From positions 3,968,001-4,032,000 of the forward strand of contig NZ_LT907842.1 of NCBI RefSeq assembly GCF_900215245.1: DNA of 64,000 bases, written 5' to 3'. Positions 49,121 to 59,356 of the stretch are shown here, piece after piece; within the stretch, counting starts at the first letter, position 1, and each line of letters opens with the position of its first letter. The position numbers and the translations under genes are program-made. The DNA comes from Pseudomonas fluorescens (GTDB taxonomy: Bacteria; Pseudomonadota; Gammaproteobacteria; Pseudomonadales; Pseudomonadaceae). The notes under the pieces are model-generated. The model made no database searches, was not told the DNA's origin, and saw only the letters and a program-made list of their open reading frames with translations.

Positions 49121-49735
49121 TCAGTAGCCGACCGTGAAACGCTGGCGCGAGTGCTTCGGTGTTTCCACTTCGTCGATCAGCGCGATGGCGTAGTCGGCAA
49201 AGCTGATCCAGCTACGGCCGTCGCTACTCACCAGCAAATCATCCTGACCGAGGCGGAATTTCCCGGTGCGCTCGGTTTCTACGAACTCTGCCGACGGCGA
49301 CAGGAAGCTCCAGTCCAGTGCCTTTTCCTCGCGCAGCGCCGCAAGAAACTCAGCCCCTGCGCTGGCTTCGGCCTTGTACTCTGTCGGGAAGCCCGGGCTG
49401 TCGATCACACGGCTGCCGCCTGGCAACAGCAGCGAACCGGCACCGCCCACCACCAGCAGGCGTTTAACACCGGCTTGCTTCACCGGGCCGATCACGGCAC
49501 TGGCCGGCAGGGTGGCGAAGTGCGCTGCACTGATCACCACGTCGTTGCCGCTGATGGCCTGTTGCAAGGCTTGGGCATCCAGGGCATCGACTTGTTTAAC
49601 GGTGACACCCGGACGGGCGGCCAGTTTGTCGGTATTACGGGCGAGGGCGGTGACGGTGTGCCCACGGCGCAACGCTTCTTCCAGCAGTTGGCTGCCGGCA
49701 CGGCCGGTGGCACCAATGATTGCAATCTTGCTCAT
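49121..49735 (-). CDS. NAD(P)H-binding NmrA/SDR-like oxidoreductase
   Basis: A 204 aa protein with the Rossmann start KIAIIGATGRAGSQLLEEAL (GxTGxxG at residues 8-13) and a VISAAHF second strand motif. KRLLVVGGAGSLLLPGGSR near 91-109 matches YwnB/YhdJ-like NAD(P)H-binding proteins. The catalytic YxxxK is not obvious, so it may act as a sensor or an atypical reductase. It is followed by the MBL-fold gene on the same strand. Confidence 0.8.
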   Translation of the reverse strand: MSKIAIIGATGRAGSQLLEEALRRGHTVTALARNTDKLAARPGVTVKQVDALDAQALQQAISGNDVVISAAHFATLPASAVIGPVKQAGVKRLLVVGGAGSLLLPGGSRVIDSPGFPTEYKAEASAGAEFLAALREEKALDWSFLSPSAEFVETERTGKFRLGQDDLLVSSDGRSWISFADYAIALIDEVETPKHSRQRFTVGY

Positions 49736-49769
49736 GAGGTTCTCCAGTTCGTTAAAGGGTTAAAACCAT

Positions 49770-50636
49770 TCACCACTTCATTTCGCCCTTGGCGACTTTG
49801 GCACCCAGTTCCAGGCTGCTCTCGTCCTCAAGGTTCGGGTAACGCTTTTTCATGGCGGCAATCAGCGCGGTCGAGTCCTTGGCCTTGGCGGTTTCTTCAT
49901 CGAACGCCTTGATGTAGCCCGCCGTAAACGCTACCGACTGCACCGTCGGTGTGCCCAGGTAGTGGCCCGGAATCACTGTGGTGGGTTTCAGGTCTTCGAT
50001 GCGTTGCAAGGTCGCCAACCAGTCAGTGTGCGACTTCGCCGTTTGCGTGTCGGCCATCCACACGTGTGTGTTCTCAAACACTACAACGCCCCCGACGACC
50101 GCCTTGATCGACGGAATCCACACAAACGTGCGGTCCGGTTGCGGGCCGTCCAGGCCGATCACTTCAAGCGTCTTGCCTTCGAGGGTCAGCGTATGGCCCT
50201 GCAACACTTGCGGGATGATCGCTTTGGTTGGCTTGTCGGCGCCCAGTTTCGGCCCCCAGAACGCGAGTTTGTGTTCAGCGGTGGCCTTGATGTGGTCCAC
50301 CACCGGCTGCGAGGCCAGCACTTTGGCATCGGGGAATGCGGCGGTCAGGGTGTCGAGGCCGAAGTAGAAATCCGGGTCGCCATCGCTGACGTAGATGGTG
50401 GTCAGGTGTTTGCCGCTGGCGCGGATCTTTGTCACAAGCTGCTCGGCTTGGGTTTTGCCGAATTGCGCGTTCACCAAGATGACGTCGTGTTCGCCACTGA
50501 CCAGCACCGAGCTGACCGGCATCATTGCCGAGGTTCCGGGGTTGTACGCGTCCAGCTTCAGGTCGGCGGCAGCGGCGTGGGCGGCGAATGCCAGAGCGGC
50601 CATCGCGGTGGTCAATCGTTTGAGCGTCGAGATCAT
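49770..50636 (-). CDS. Metallo-beta-lactamase-fold protein with replaced metal motif
   Basis: A 288 aa exported protein. ATG 50636 is chosen because GGAG lies 6 bases before it; the longer start is a TTG. A signal peptide (AMAALAFAAHAAA) precedes an MBL-type core. Where the family has THxHxDH, this protein has SDGDPDF (residues 84-90): two His are Asp and the last His is Phe. The late VIPGHYLG near 213 keeps its His. It may bind a different metal or none. A role as a hydrolase is thus uncertain. It is divergent from the next LysR gene. Confidence 0.72.
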   Translation of the reverse strand: MISTLKRLTTAMAALAFAAHAAAADLKLDAYNPGTSAMMPVSSVLVSGEHDVILVNAQFGKTQAEQLVTKIRASGKHLTTIYVSDGDPDFYFGLDTLTAAFPDAKVLASQPVVDHIKATAEHKLAFWGPKLGADKPTKAIIPQVLQGHTLTLEGKTLEVIGLDGPQPDRTFVWIPSIKAVVGGVVVFENTHVWMADTQTAKSHTDWLATLQRIEDLKPTTVIPGHYLGTPTVQSVAFTAGYIKAFDEETAKAKDSTALIAAMKKRYPNLEDESSLELGAKVAKGEMKW

Positions 50637-50740
50637 GTGCAGCTCCAGCAAGCGTTAGGTAGTGCACACAGCATAGTTGCACTAAACGTCACAAAAAATG
50701 CCATGATTGGACATAGTTTGTTTCTGAAATCGGGCAAATC

Positions 50741-51646
50741 ATGGACCGTCTCCAGGCAATGCGAGTGTTTGTAACGGTAGTCGACTTGGGGAGCCAGTCG
50801 GCCGCAGCTGATCATCTGGACCTGTCGCGCCCGGTGGTGTCGCGGTTTCTCGCCGAGCTTGAGGATTGGGTCGGCGCGCGCCTGATGCATCGCACCACTC
50901 GAAAGCTCAGCCTTACCGCCGCCGGTGCCGAAATGCTGCCGCGCTGCCGCCAGATGCTCGAGCTGTGCAATGACATGCAAGCGGCGGTCAGTGAGTCGGA
51001 CGAAGCGCCTCGCGGGCAGTTGAGGCTGAGTGTCAGCAGCTCGTTTGGCCAGGCGCAGTTGGCGGCTGCGGTGGTTGAGTACGTCAAGCTGTACCCGTTG
51101 GTCAGTATCGATATGCAGATGCTCGACCGCACCGTGAACCTGGTGGATGAGCGCATCGACTTGGCCATCCGCACCAGCTTTGAGCTGGACCCCAACCTCA
51201 TTGCCCGCAAGCTGACCCTGTGTCGCTCGGTGATCTGTGCATCGCCCGGTTACCTGCTGGAGCATCCGCAGCCTCGGCAAGTGCGCGACCTGGCGGAGCA
51301 CAATTGCCTGACCCACTCCTACTTCGGCAAGAGTCTTTGGCACTTCACCGAGAACGGCGAGCCGGTGTCGGTGGCGGTGCAGGGCAGTATCAGCGCCAAC
51401 GAGGCCAGTACGCTGTTGCGGGTGACATTGGCGGGAGCAGGGGTGGCGCGGCTTCCCAGTTACCAGGCCGGGGACTATATCCGCCGAGGCGAACTCGTGC
51501 GTTTGCTGCCCGAGGCCGAGCCGCAGCAAATGCACATTTACGCGGTCTATGCCTCACGAAAACATATGCCGTTGGCGTTGCGCAGCCTGCTGGATTTTCT
51601 GGTGCTCAGGTTTCCGCAAGAGCCTGTATGGGACATTGGGCTCTGA
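50741..51646 (+). CDS. LysR-family regulator (CrgA/DsdC-type group)
   Basis: A 301 aa protein: MDRLQAMRVFVTVVDLGSQS, HTH SAAADHLDLSRPVVSRFLAE near residues 20-39, then HRTTRKLSLTAAG. This is the large LysR group with the MD+L..M..F start. It is divergent from the MBL-fold gene with 104 bases between, so it probably controls the MBL and NmrA-like genes. Confidence 0.86.
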   Translation: MDRLQAMRVFVTVVDLGSQSAAADHLDLSRPVVSRFLAELEDWVGARLMHRTTRKLSLTAAGAEMLPRCRQMLELCNDMQAAVSESDEAPRGQLRLSVSSSFGQAQLAAAVVEYVKLYPLVSIDMQMLDRTVNLVDERIDLAIRTSFELDPNLIARKLTLCRSVICASPGYLLEHPQPRQVRDLAEHNCLTHSYFGKSLWHFTENGEPVSVAVQGSISANEASTLLRVTLAGAGVARLPSYQAGDYIRRGELVRLLPEAEPQQMHIYAVYASRKHMPLALRSLLDFLVLRFPQEPVWDIGL

Positions 51647-51744
51647 TCCGACATAAACATCTCGAATAGCGTCCAATAATGGCAACTCGCCCTGACTGAC
51701 CTATGCTTTAAACAGCACCGAGTCGATTCATTCAGAGGTGTGCC

Positions 51745-51921
51745 ATGACTCTAAAAATCAGAAAGTACCTGATGATTTTCATCCTGTGCGTGCTGGCCAC
51801 TGCGCTGTACGGCACCGCCGCTTACCAGGTTGAACAGACCCGCATGCAGCCGACCTTTGCGATCAGCTGCCATCAGGACCTGTGCGTGCCGCGCACCGGC
51901 AGTTTCAGCGCGCTCCGGTAG
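51745..51921 (+). CDS. Small membrane-anchored or secreted protein (58 aa)
   Basis: ATG 51745 follows AGAGGTGTGCC. Residues 8-25 (YLMIFILCVLATALYGTA) are a signal peptide or anchor. The remainder has CHQDLC near residues 43-48, a possible disulfide or metal site. It ends 1 base before the convergent pobR stop. Unknown function. Confidence 0.5.
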   Translation: MTLKIRKYLMIFILCVLATALYGTAAYQVEQTRMQPTFAISCHQDLCVPRTGSFSALR

Positions 51922-51922
51922 G

Positions 51923-52789
51923 CTACTCAGCCTTCAATTGCTCGCGAAATGCCTTGGGTGAAAAGCCGACCCGGCGGCGGAACAACCGTGAGAAGTTGGT
52001 CGGGTCGGAGAACCCCAACACCTCTGACATCTCATTGATCGTCATGCTGGTGTAGGTCAGCAGGCGCTTGGCTTCCAATAGCTGGCGGTCATGCATGATC
52101 TGCAACGCCGGCTGCCCGCCCAACTCCCGACACGTGCCGTTCAGGTGCGAGACCGAGATGCCCAGCTTGTGGGCCAGGTCCTCGATCTTCGGGTGTTCGC
52201 GGTAGTGTTGTTCGACCAATTGGGTAAAGCGCCGGAAATATTCACGCCCACGCGGTGCTCGCGGGTGGTGGCGCTGGATAGCCTGGCGGCTGATCCATAC
52301 CAGCAGCACGCTGACCAGTGCGTGCATCATCATGTCGCGCGCCGGCTGCTCATCCGCGTATTCGCCCTGCAAGCGGGTGAACAGGCTGTTGAGGTAGTCG
52401 CTGTCGTTGCCGGCCGGGTAATTGCCCAACACCTGCAAACCCTCCACCGTTGCACCCAGTTGTGCCTGCAAGTGGCTGACCAGCGGCGCCGCGAGGGTTA
52501 CCACGTAACCTTCCACATCCTCGGAAAACCGAAACCCATGCACACACAGGGGCGGCAGCACCTGCAAGGTCGATTCGCTCAGCGTGGTGCGCTGGCCCTC
52601 GATTTCCAACTGTGCCTGGCCTTTGTGTACGTACAACAATTGGCACAGATCCGCGTGCCGGTGGGGCTGGATTTCCCACTGGTAATCCCGACTCCGTCGG
52701 GAGATGGTTTCGCAGTGCAACAAATCGGGCGTCGGCCATTGCTGGCTTTCCCCGTACAGCTTGAAGACCGGAATCGCGGTTTTGGTCAT
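51923..52789 (-). CDS. pobR: AraC-family regulator, PobR-like
   Basis: A 288 aa protein from ATG 52789. It starts with PVFKLYGESQQWPTPDLLHC, typical of PobR/HpaA-like regulators, with the cupin segment HRHADLCQLLYVHKGQAQL. The C-terminal AraC domain has two HTHs: KIEDLAHKLGISVSHLNGTC near 208-227 and TINEMSEVLGFSDPTNFSRL near 256-275, then FRRRVGFSPKAFR. It lies divergent from pobA, so it should activate pobA with 4-hydroxybenzoate. Confidence 0.86.
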   Translation of the reverse strand: MTKTAIPVFKLYGESQQWPTPDLLHCETISRRSRDYQWEIQPHRHADLCQLLYVHKGQAQLEIEGQRTTLSESTLQVLPPLCVHGFRFSEDVEGYVVTLAAPLVSHLQAQLGATVEGLQVLGNYPAGNDSDYLNSLFTRLQGEYADEQPARDMMMHALVSVLLVWISRQAIQRHHPRAPRGREYFRRFTQLVEQHYREHPKIEDLAHKLGISVSHLNGTCRELGGQPALQIMHDRQLLEAKRLLTYTSMTINEMSEVLGFSDPTNFSRLFRRRVGFSPKAFREQLKAE

Positions 52790-52887
52790 GGTTTCAATCC
52801 GATACTCAGGATAGTGGTGCGGTAATCGCCCCAATTGGTAAAAAGCGCAGGCTTTGTCGCAGTTTTCACCTTCTTATGCTGCCCGCT

Positions 52888-52934
52888 CAAGTGAAAAATG
52901 TCAGCCATAACACCAATGACAACTCTTTCACTTG
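52888..52934. promoter_or_regulatory. Inverted repeat in the pobR-pobA gap
   Basis: CAAGTGAAA (52888-52896) and TTTCACTTG (52926-52934) are a perfect 9-base inverted repeat separated by 29 bases, in the 180-base gap between divergent pobR and pobA. A third partial copy, GGTGAAG, is at 52944-52950. It is a strong candidate for the PobR binding site. Confidence 0.65.
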
Positions 52935-52948
52935 ATCCGTTCGGGTGA

Positions 52949-54163
<1,215 letters not shown>

Positions 54164-54184
54164 CCTGCTATCGTATCGAGCATT

Positions 54185-54209
54185 CCCGCTGGCAGCCTTT
54201 TCCAGCGGG
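54185..54209 (+). other. Intergenic hairpin after pobA
   Basis: CCCGCTGG (54185-54192) pairs with CCAGCGGG (54202-54209) around CAGCCTTTT. There is no T run after it, so it may stabilise or process mRNA rather than terminate it. Confidence 0.5.
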
Positions 54210-54229
54210 CCCTGCTCGAAGGTTATGCC

Positions 54230-55747
54230 GTGACCAATCTCAATCAGCCTGCTCAACCCGTGCCCGCCGTGCGCAGCGTGCTTGTCGCCTTGATGATGGC
54301 GATCTTTCTCGGCGCCCTCGACCAGACCATTGTGGCCGTGTCCATGCCGGCCATCTCCGCGCAGTTTCATGACGTCAACCTGCTGGCCTGGGTGATCTCC
54401 GGTTACATGGTGGCGATGACGGTGGCAGTGCCGATCTACGGCAAACTGGGGGATTTGTACGGGCGTCGCCCGATGATGCTGATCGGCATGGGCGTGTTCA
54501 CCCTGGCGTCATTGTTCTGCGGCATGGCGCAGAGCATGGAGCAACTGGTGCTGGCGCGAATTCTCCAGGGGGTTGGCGCCGGCGGCATGATTTCGGTCAG
54601 CCAGGCGATCATCGGCGACATCATTCCACCCCGTGAGCGCGGCCGTTATCAAGGCTACTTCAGCAGCATGTACGCGGTGGCCAGTGTGGCCGGGCCGGTG
54701 CTGGGCGGGTATATGACCGAGTACCTGTCGTGGCGCTGGGTGTTTTTGATCAACCTGCCGCTGGGGGCGGGTGCCTGGTACGTGGCCCATCGCACCCTGG
54801 TGGGGCTGCCGGTGCCGCAGCGTAAGCCGGTTATTGATTACCTTGGCACCGTGCTGATGATCATTGGCCTGACGGCTTTGTTGCTGGGCATCACTGAAAT
54901 CGGCCAGGGCCATCATTGGCGTGACCAGCAAGTGCTGGGCCTGCTGGTGTGCGCACTGGTGGCGCTCAGCGTGTTTGTCTGGCACGAACGCCGTGCGCGC
55001 GAGCCGTTGTTGCCGATGCACTTGTTCGCCAACCGCAGCGCGGTGCTGTGCTGGTGCACGATTTTCTTCACCAGCTTCCAGGCGATTTCCCTGACAGTGT
55101 TGATGCCTTTGCGTTATCAGACGGTGACCGGCTCCGGTGCCGACAGTGCCGCGTTGCACCTGTTGCCGTTGGCCATGGGGTTGCCGATGGGCGCTTATTT
55201 CGCCGGGCGGATGACCTCGGTGACCGGGCGCTATAAACCGATGATCCTCACCGGGGCGCTGTTGAGTCCTTTAGCGATTCTCGGCATGGCCTACAGTGCG
55301 CCGCAGGCCGTTGGGCTGACGGCGGTGTTTATGCTGTTGTGCGGGATTGCTGCCGGTATGCAGTTTCCGACGTCGTTGGTCGGGACGCAAAATTCGGTGG
55401 AGCAGCGCGATATCGGCGTCGCCACCAGTACCACCAACCTGTTCCGCTCGTTGGGCGGGGCAGTGGGCGTGGCCTGCATGTCGGCGCTGTTGCTGGCGTT
55501 GTTGCAGGATTCGAGTTTTGCGAATATGGCCAGCGGTGCGTGGGTGGCCGAAGGCAGTTCCGGCAATGTGCTGCTCGACGGCCTGAACGCCGCCCCAGGC
55601 CCAGCGCAAGATGCGCTGCGCGGCGAATTGGCAGTGACGTTCCGGCATTTGTTGATGGTGAGTGCGGCGGTGTCGCTGTTGGGGTTGGCGGCAGCGCTTG
55701 CTATGCCGAACCGGCTGCTGCGCGGCCGCGAAGACAACGCCAGGTAA
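54230..55747 (+). CDS. MFS transporter, DHA2 (EmrB/QacA) family
   Basis: A 505 aa protein with 14 membrane segments from GTG 54230. Family marks include ALDQTIVAVSMPAI near residues 28-41, GDLYGRRPMMLIG near 72-84 and QGVGAGGMISVSQAIIGDII near 110-129. It is a proton-driven multidrug or aromatic-acid exporter. Its place after pobA suggests handling of hydroxybenzoates, but that is only context. It has RYQGYFSSMYAVASVAGPVL, motif C of antiporters. Confidence 0.86.
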   Translation: MTNLNQPAQPVPAVRSVLVALMMAIFLGALDQTIVAVSMPAISAQFHDVNLLAWVISGYMVAMTVAVPIYGKLGDLYGRRPMMLIGMGVFTLASLFCGMAQSMEQLVLARILQGVGAGGMISVSQAIIGDIIPPRERGRYQGYFSSMYAVASVAGPVLGGYMTEYLSWRWVFLINLPLGAGAWYVAHRTLVGLPVPQRKPVIDYLGTVLMIIGLTALLLGITEIGQGHHWRDQQVLGLLVCALVALSVFVWHERRAREPLLPMHLFANRSAVLCWCTIFFTSFQAISLTVLMPLRYQTVTGSGADSAALHLLPLAMGLPMGAYFAGRMTSVTGRYKPMILTGALLSPLAILGMAYSAPQAVGLTAVFMLLCGIAAGMQFPTSLVGTQNSVEQRDIGVATSTTNLFRSLGGAVGVACMSALLLALLQDSSFANMASGAWVAEGSSGNVLLDGLNAAPGPAQDALRGELAVTFRHLLMVSAAVSLLGLAAALAMPNRLLRGREDNAR

Positions 55748-55810
55748 CGGATACAACGGCAGTGGGCGCTGGCTCGCCGGCACCCACGGTCAATCGCCTT
55801 CCAATGCCGA

Positions 55811-56647
55811 TCAGGGGCTGTAATACCCGACCGCCACCATGAAATGCCCTATCTTGCGCAGGTAAGCGTGCTTGTTCTCGACCTTGTCGGTCACCGGGTT
55901 TTTCCAGCGGTACGTGTACTCACCCTGGTCCTGCTCAGCCATTATCTTGAGGATCGGCTCACCCACCGGCTTGCCGTCGGGGTCCTTGATCTTGCCGAAG
56001 TCAGTATTGACCAGCCGCAGGTTAGTGCCATGCGCCACGTAGCGCCCGGTATTCAGGTCGACCACAAACACATACAAGTCATCCTGCAGGAACCCACCCT
56101 GCAATGAGTTGATCGCCTTGAGCGTCGCGGCTTCATCCTTGACCAGCGCCTTTACCGTCTTGTCGCGCAACGCCCGTGCCTGTTCCGGTGTGGCCCGGGG
56201 CAGGTAGTAACCCACCGCCAGGATGCGTGCGCCCACACGTTGATAGAACACGTGTTTTTTCTCAACCTTGCCATCGTTCCAGTTCTGCCAGCGGTAGTCG
56301 GCCTGTTGGATGCCCTGACCCTCGGGGACCGCCAATGCCTGTTTGAACGAGGCTTGCAGGTCCGGCCCGAGTTGCTCGGACACATCACGGCCGATCAGGA
56401 CGGAGGACGGCCCACCGCTGGCCAGCAGTACACCCTGGGTATCGACCACGAACACATAGCGGTCATGGTCGACAAACTCGCCCTGACGGCTGAACGCGGC
56501 GAACGCCTTGTCACCGTTGCTCTGGTAATAAGCCAAGGCCTTTTCCAGCAGGGCCTTGGCGGCCCGGGCGTCCTCAGCCTGAGTCGCCGCGTGCACCTGG
56601 CTGAAACACAACAGCAGCAGCCAGGTGATTCGCAAGAGTCCCTTCAT
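55811..56647 (-). CDS. Periplasmic double Cache-domain protein
   Basis: A 278 aa protein from ATG 56647. After a signal peptide (ITWLLLLCFSQVHA, residues 6-19) there are two Cache-like domains that look like a duplication. Both share the core YVFVVD, GR or TG turns, a K.E.KH motif (VEKKHVFYQRVG and VENKHAYLRKIG) and end in AVGYYLP and AVGYYSP. Cache domains bind small ligands such as amino acids. There is no transmembrane signalling part, so it may work with a partner or as a binding protein. Confidence 0.8.
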   Translation of the reverse strand: MKGLLRITWLLLLCFSQVHAATQAEDARAAKALLEKALAYYQSNGDKAFAAFSRQGEFVDHDRYVFVVDTQGVLLASGGPSSVLIGRDVSEQLGPDLQASFKQALAVPEGQGIQQADYRWQNWNDGKVEKKHVFYQRVGARILAVGYYLPRATPEQARALRDKTVKALVKDEAATLKAINSLQGGFLQDDLYVFVVDLNTGRYVAHGTNLRLVNTDFGKIKDPDGKPVGEPILKIMAEQDQGEYTYRWKNPVTDKVENKHAYLRKIGHFMVAVGYYSP

Positions 56648-56697
56648 TCCCCATCCCTCATTATTGTTGGTGTGACAACAGCGTAGACGGCTTCGAC

Positions 56698-57471
56698 TCA
56701 GGGCGCCGCCAGCCACTGATTGACGATGCCGTCGTACACCCCGGTGGCCACGCTCAAATGCAGCCACTGGTCGACATAGCTTTTCCACGCCACATCATCG
56801 CGGGGCAGCAGGAAGGCTTTTTCGCTGTACTGCATTTGCCGTTCGGGGTTGACCGCGCACAGCCCGGGCTTGAGCTTCTGCTGGAAGCGCGCCTCGCTGG
56901 CGTCGGTGATCATCACGTCGGCCTTGCCGGCCAGCAGCTCGTCGAAGATCGTCACGTTATCGTGCAGGCGGATTTGCGCCTGGCCCAGATGCGCACGGGC
57001 AAACACTTCATTGGTGCCGCCTGCCGGTTCAATCACACGCACCTGCGGCTGGTTGATCTGCTCGACGGTCTGGTAACGCCGCACATCGGCGCAGCGCACC
57101 AGCGGGATCTTGCCGTCGACGCCGAGGGCTTGGCTGAAGAACGCTTTCTTCTGGCGCTCAAGGGACACCGAAATGCCGCCCACGGCGATGTCGCAGCGCT
57201 GTGCCAGGAAGTCCGGCATCAGGGTTTTCCAGGTGGTGGGCACCCACTGGATGTTGGCGTTGAGGCTCTTGGCCAGGGATTCGGCCATGGCAATGTCGAT
57301 GCCTTCATAACGGCCGTCGGCGCGCAGTGACGTGTAGGGCTTGTAGTCACCGGTGGTGCACACCGTGAGTGTGCCGCGCTGCAGCACGTCGTCGAGGCGC
57401 GAGGTAGGGGTGTCGGCCAGGGCCGCGGTGGCGACACTCGCGAGTGCGCACAGGGCTAGAAAAGCTTTCAT
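56698..57471 (-). CDS. pheC: Cyclohexadienyl dehydratase (periplasmic)
   Basis: A 257 aa protein from ATG 57471 with a signal peptide (FLALCALASVATAALA). It follows the PheC pattern: GTLTVCTTGDYKPYTSLRAD, DIAVGGISVSLERQKKAFFS, VIEPAGGTNEVFARAHL and LPRDDVAWKSYVDQWLHL. The segment ITDASEARFQQKL holds a likely catalytic Glu. It would convert prephenate or arogenate to phenylpyruvate or phenylalanine in the periplasm. As a member of the binding-protein fold, a plain amino-acid-binding role cannot be ruled out. Confidence 0.75.
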   Translation of the reverse strand: MKAFLALCALASVATAALADTPTSRLDDVLQRGTLTVCTTGDYKPYTSLRADGRYEGIDIAMAESLAKSLNANIQWVPTTWKTLMPDFLAQRCDIAVGGISVSLERQKKAFFSQALGVDGKIPLVRCADVRRYQTVEQINQPQVRVIEPAGGTNEVFARAHLGQAQIRLHDNVTIFDELLAGKADVMITDASEARFQQKLKPGLCAVNPERQMQYSEKAFLLPRDDVAWKSYVDQWLHLSVATGVYDGIVNQWLAAP

Positions 57472-57886
57472 GCGGTCGGGTCCTTGGGGGGCATGATCGG
57501 GGCGGTCATTATTTCCAGCTGGGCGACAAGGTAGCAAGGGCCACGGAATGTTTAGCCAGCCTGCAACCAAACTCCATCAACCCTGAATTTAACCGCCTAT
57601 CCAGGCGTGTGACGCTGCCGGGCCTCTAGCTCACAGTGATTGACGCATGGACGATGGCCCCGACACTCACCCCGCGACACTGCCTGGCGCCTTTGCGCCG
57701 AGTCGTCCGGCCGATGTCGAGGCGTTACCTTCCGAACTGGCTTTCTGGGCCCTGTTCCACTGCCGACACGCACGCCCTCCGGATACTTTTCCCCTACGTT
57801 GATTTGCCCCACGGATGACGCGCACCTGTGCGCATCTGCCCGGCAGCGCCTGTGCGCCTGCCTGACGCAAACGTATGAGAATTCCC
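57472..57886. other. 415-base gap between divergent pheC and glutamine synthetase genes
   Basis: Control region for two divergent genes. A 51-codon frame at 57647-57802 (+ strand, MDDGPDTHPATLPGAF...) has codon usage like a gene but lacks a clear ribosome site, so it is left as a weak candidate. No clear operator palindrome was seen. Confidence 0.35.
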
Positions 57887-59257
57887 ATGAGTGTTTTTGC
57901 GAGCCTGCACGAAGCCCGATCTTTCCTTGAGCAGAACCCGGACATCGAGATGTTCGAGCTGTTTATCCTCGACAACAACGGCGTACCACGCGGCAAGTTG
58001 CTGCACCGCGATGAACTGCTGGCGGTGTATGCAAGTGGTCGGCCGTTACCCAGCACCATCCTCGGCCTGACGATGAATGGCGATGACGTGGAAAACTCCG
58101 GGCTGGTGTGGGACGTTGGCGATATTGACTGCCGCGCCTACCCGGTCAGCGGCAGTTTGCAGCGCATGCCGTGGCGCCTGATCCCGACGGCGGCGGTGCA
58201 AGTCAGCATGCACCCTACCGAAGGCCTGCCCGCTACCGTGGCCGACCCCCGGCATGTGCTGGCCAGGGTGATCGACGGCCTGAAAGCCGACGGTTACTAC
58301 CCGGTGATGGCCGCGGAGCTGGAGTTTTACCTGCTCGACCAGAAGCCCGACAGCAACGGCCGCCCGCAACCGGCACGGGATGTTGACGGCAATCGCCCAC
58401 GCTCGACCCAAGTGTATGGCTTGCGCGAGCTGGAGCAGATCGAGCCGTTCCTTGCCGACCTGTATAGCGCCTGCAAACTGCAAGGTATCCCGGCGCGTAC
58501 GGCGATTTCCGAATACGCCCCGGGCCAGGTGGAAATCACCCTGGAACACCGTAACGATGCGCTGCAAGCGATGGACGAAGCCGTGCGTTACAAACGCTTG
58601 GTCAAGGGCGTCGCCCATCAGCACGGGATGACGGCCTGCTTCATGGCCAAACCGTTCGATGACCTGGCGGGCACGGGCATGCACATGCACGTCAGCCTGG
58701 CCGATGCCGACGGCAATAACTTGTTCGCCAGTGAGGCGGCCGATGGCACTGTGTTGTTGCGGCAGGCCGTGGGCGGCATGCTCAGTACCTTGCTCGATTC
58801 GCTGCTGATGTTCTGCCCCAACGCCAACTCCTACCGCCGCTTCCAGACCAATAGCTATGCGCCACTGGCCGCCACGTGGGGCGTGGACAACCGCACGGTG
58901 AGCCTGCGTGTACCCGGCGGCCCGGCGAATTCGCGGCATATCGAACACCGTATCTGCGGCGCCGACGCCAACCCTTACCTGGCGGCTGCCGCGATCCTTG
59001 CCGGTATCCACCGTGGCATTCGTGAGCAACGCGATCCTGGCGCTCCCGTGCAAGGTAACGGCTACGCCCAGGCCAATGAGCCGCTGCCTACCGACTGGCT
59101 CACGACGCTGCGTGCACTGGAAGGGTCAAGCTGGGCAAGGGAGGCGTTCGGCAGCGAGTTCCTCGGTGTGTACCTGGCAGTAAAACGCGCCGAATACCGC
59201 CAGTTCATGGGCGAAGTGGGCGAGCAGGATTGGCGTTGGTACCTGCATCAGGCGTGA
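57887..59257 (+). CDS. Gamma-glutamylpolyamine synthetase (glutamine synthetase family)
   Basis: A 456 aa protein; ATG 57887 starts the family pattern, with ATG 57875 as a possible longer start. FELFILDNNGVPRGKLLHRD near residues 18-37 is typical of the class III/PuuA-like glutamine synthetase homologues. Active-site motifs are AAELEFYLLD near 142, GTGMHMHVSL near 260-269, NANSYRRF near 308 and RVPGGPANSRHIEHRICGAD near 343-362. It would glutamylate putrescine or other polyamines with ATP (PauA/SpuI type). The substrate may also be a different amine. Confidence 0.85.
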   Translation: MSVFASLHEARSFLEQNPDIEMFELFILDNNGVPRGKLLHRDELLAVYASGRPLPSTILGLTMNGDDVENSGLVWDVGDIDCRAYPVSGSLQRMPWRLIPTAAVQVSMHPTEGLPATVADPRHVLARVIDGLKADGYYPVMAAELEFYLLDQKPDSNGRPQPARDVDGNRPRSTQVYGLRELEQIEPFLADLYSACKLQGIPARTAISEYAPGQVEITLEHRNDALQAMDEAVRYKRLVKGVAHQHGMTACFMAKPFDDLAGTGMHMHVSLADADGNNLFASEAADGTVLLRQAVGGMLSTLLDSLLMFCPNANSYRRFQTNSYAPLAATWGVDNRTVSLRVPGGPANSRHIEHRICGADANPYLAAAAILAGIHRGIREQRDPGAPVQGNGYAQANEPLPTDWLTTLRALEGSSWAREAFGSEFLGVYLAVKRAEYRQFMGEVGEQDWRWYLHQA

Positions 59258-59356
59258 TGGCTTAAGACCTCGGCGGTTTCGACCTTTTTTTCACGTTGTG
59301 CTGGTTAAGCTACGAATCAAGGTCGTTCACTACCGTTCCACACACATGAGCCTGTG

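Noticed and set aside
57647..57802. A 51-codon gene upstream of the glutamine synthetase
   Set aside because: Codon use looks coding, but there is no clear ribosome site and no recognised family. Left as a note in the gap entry.
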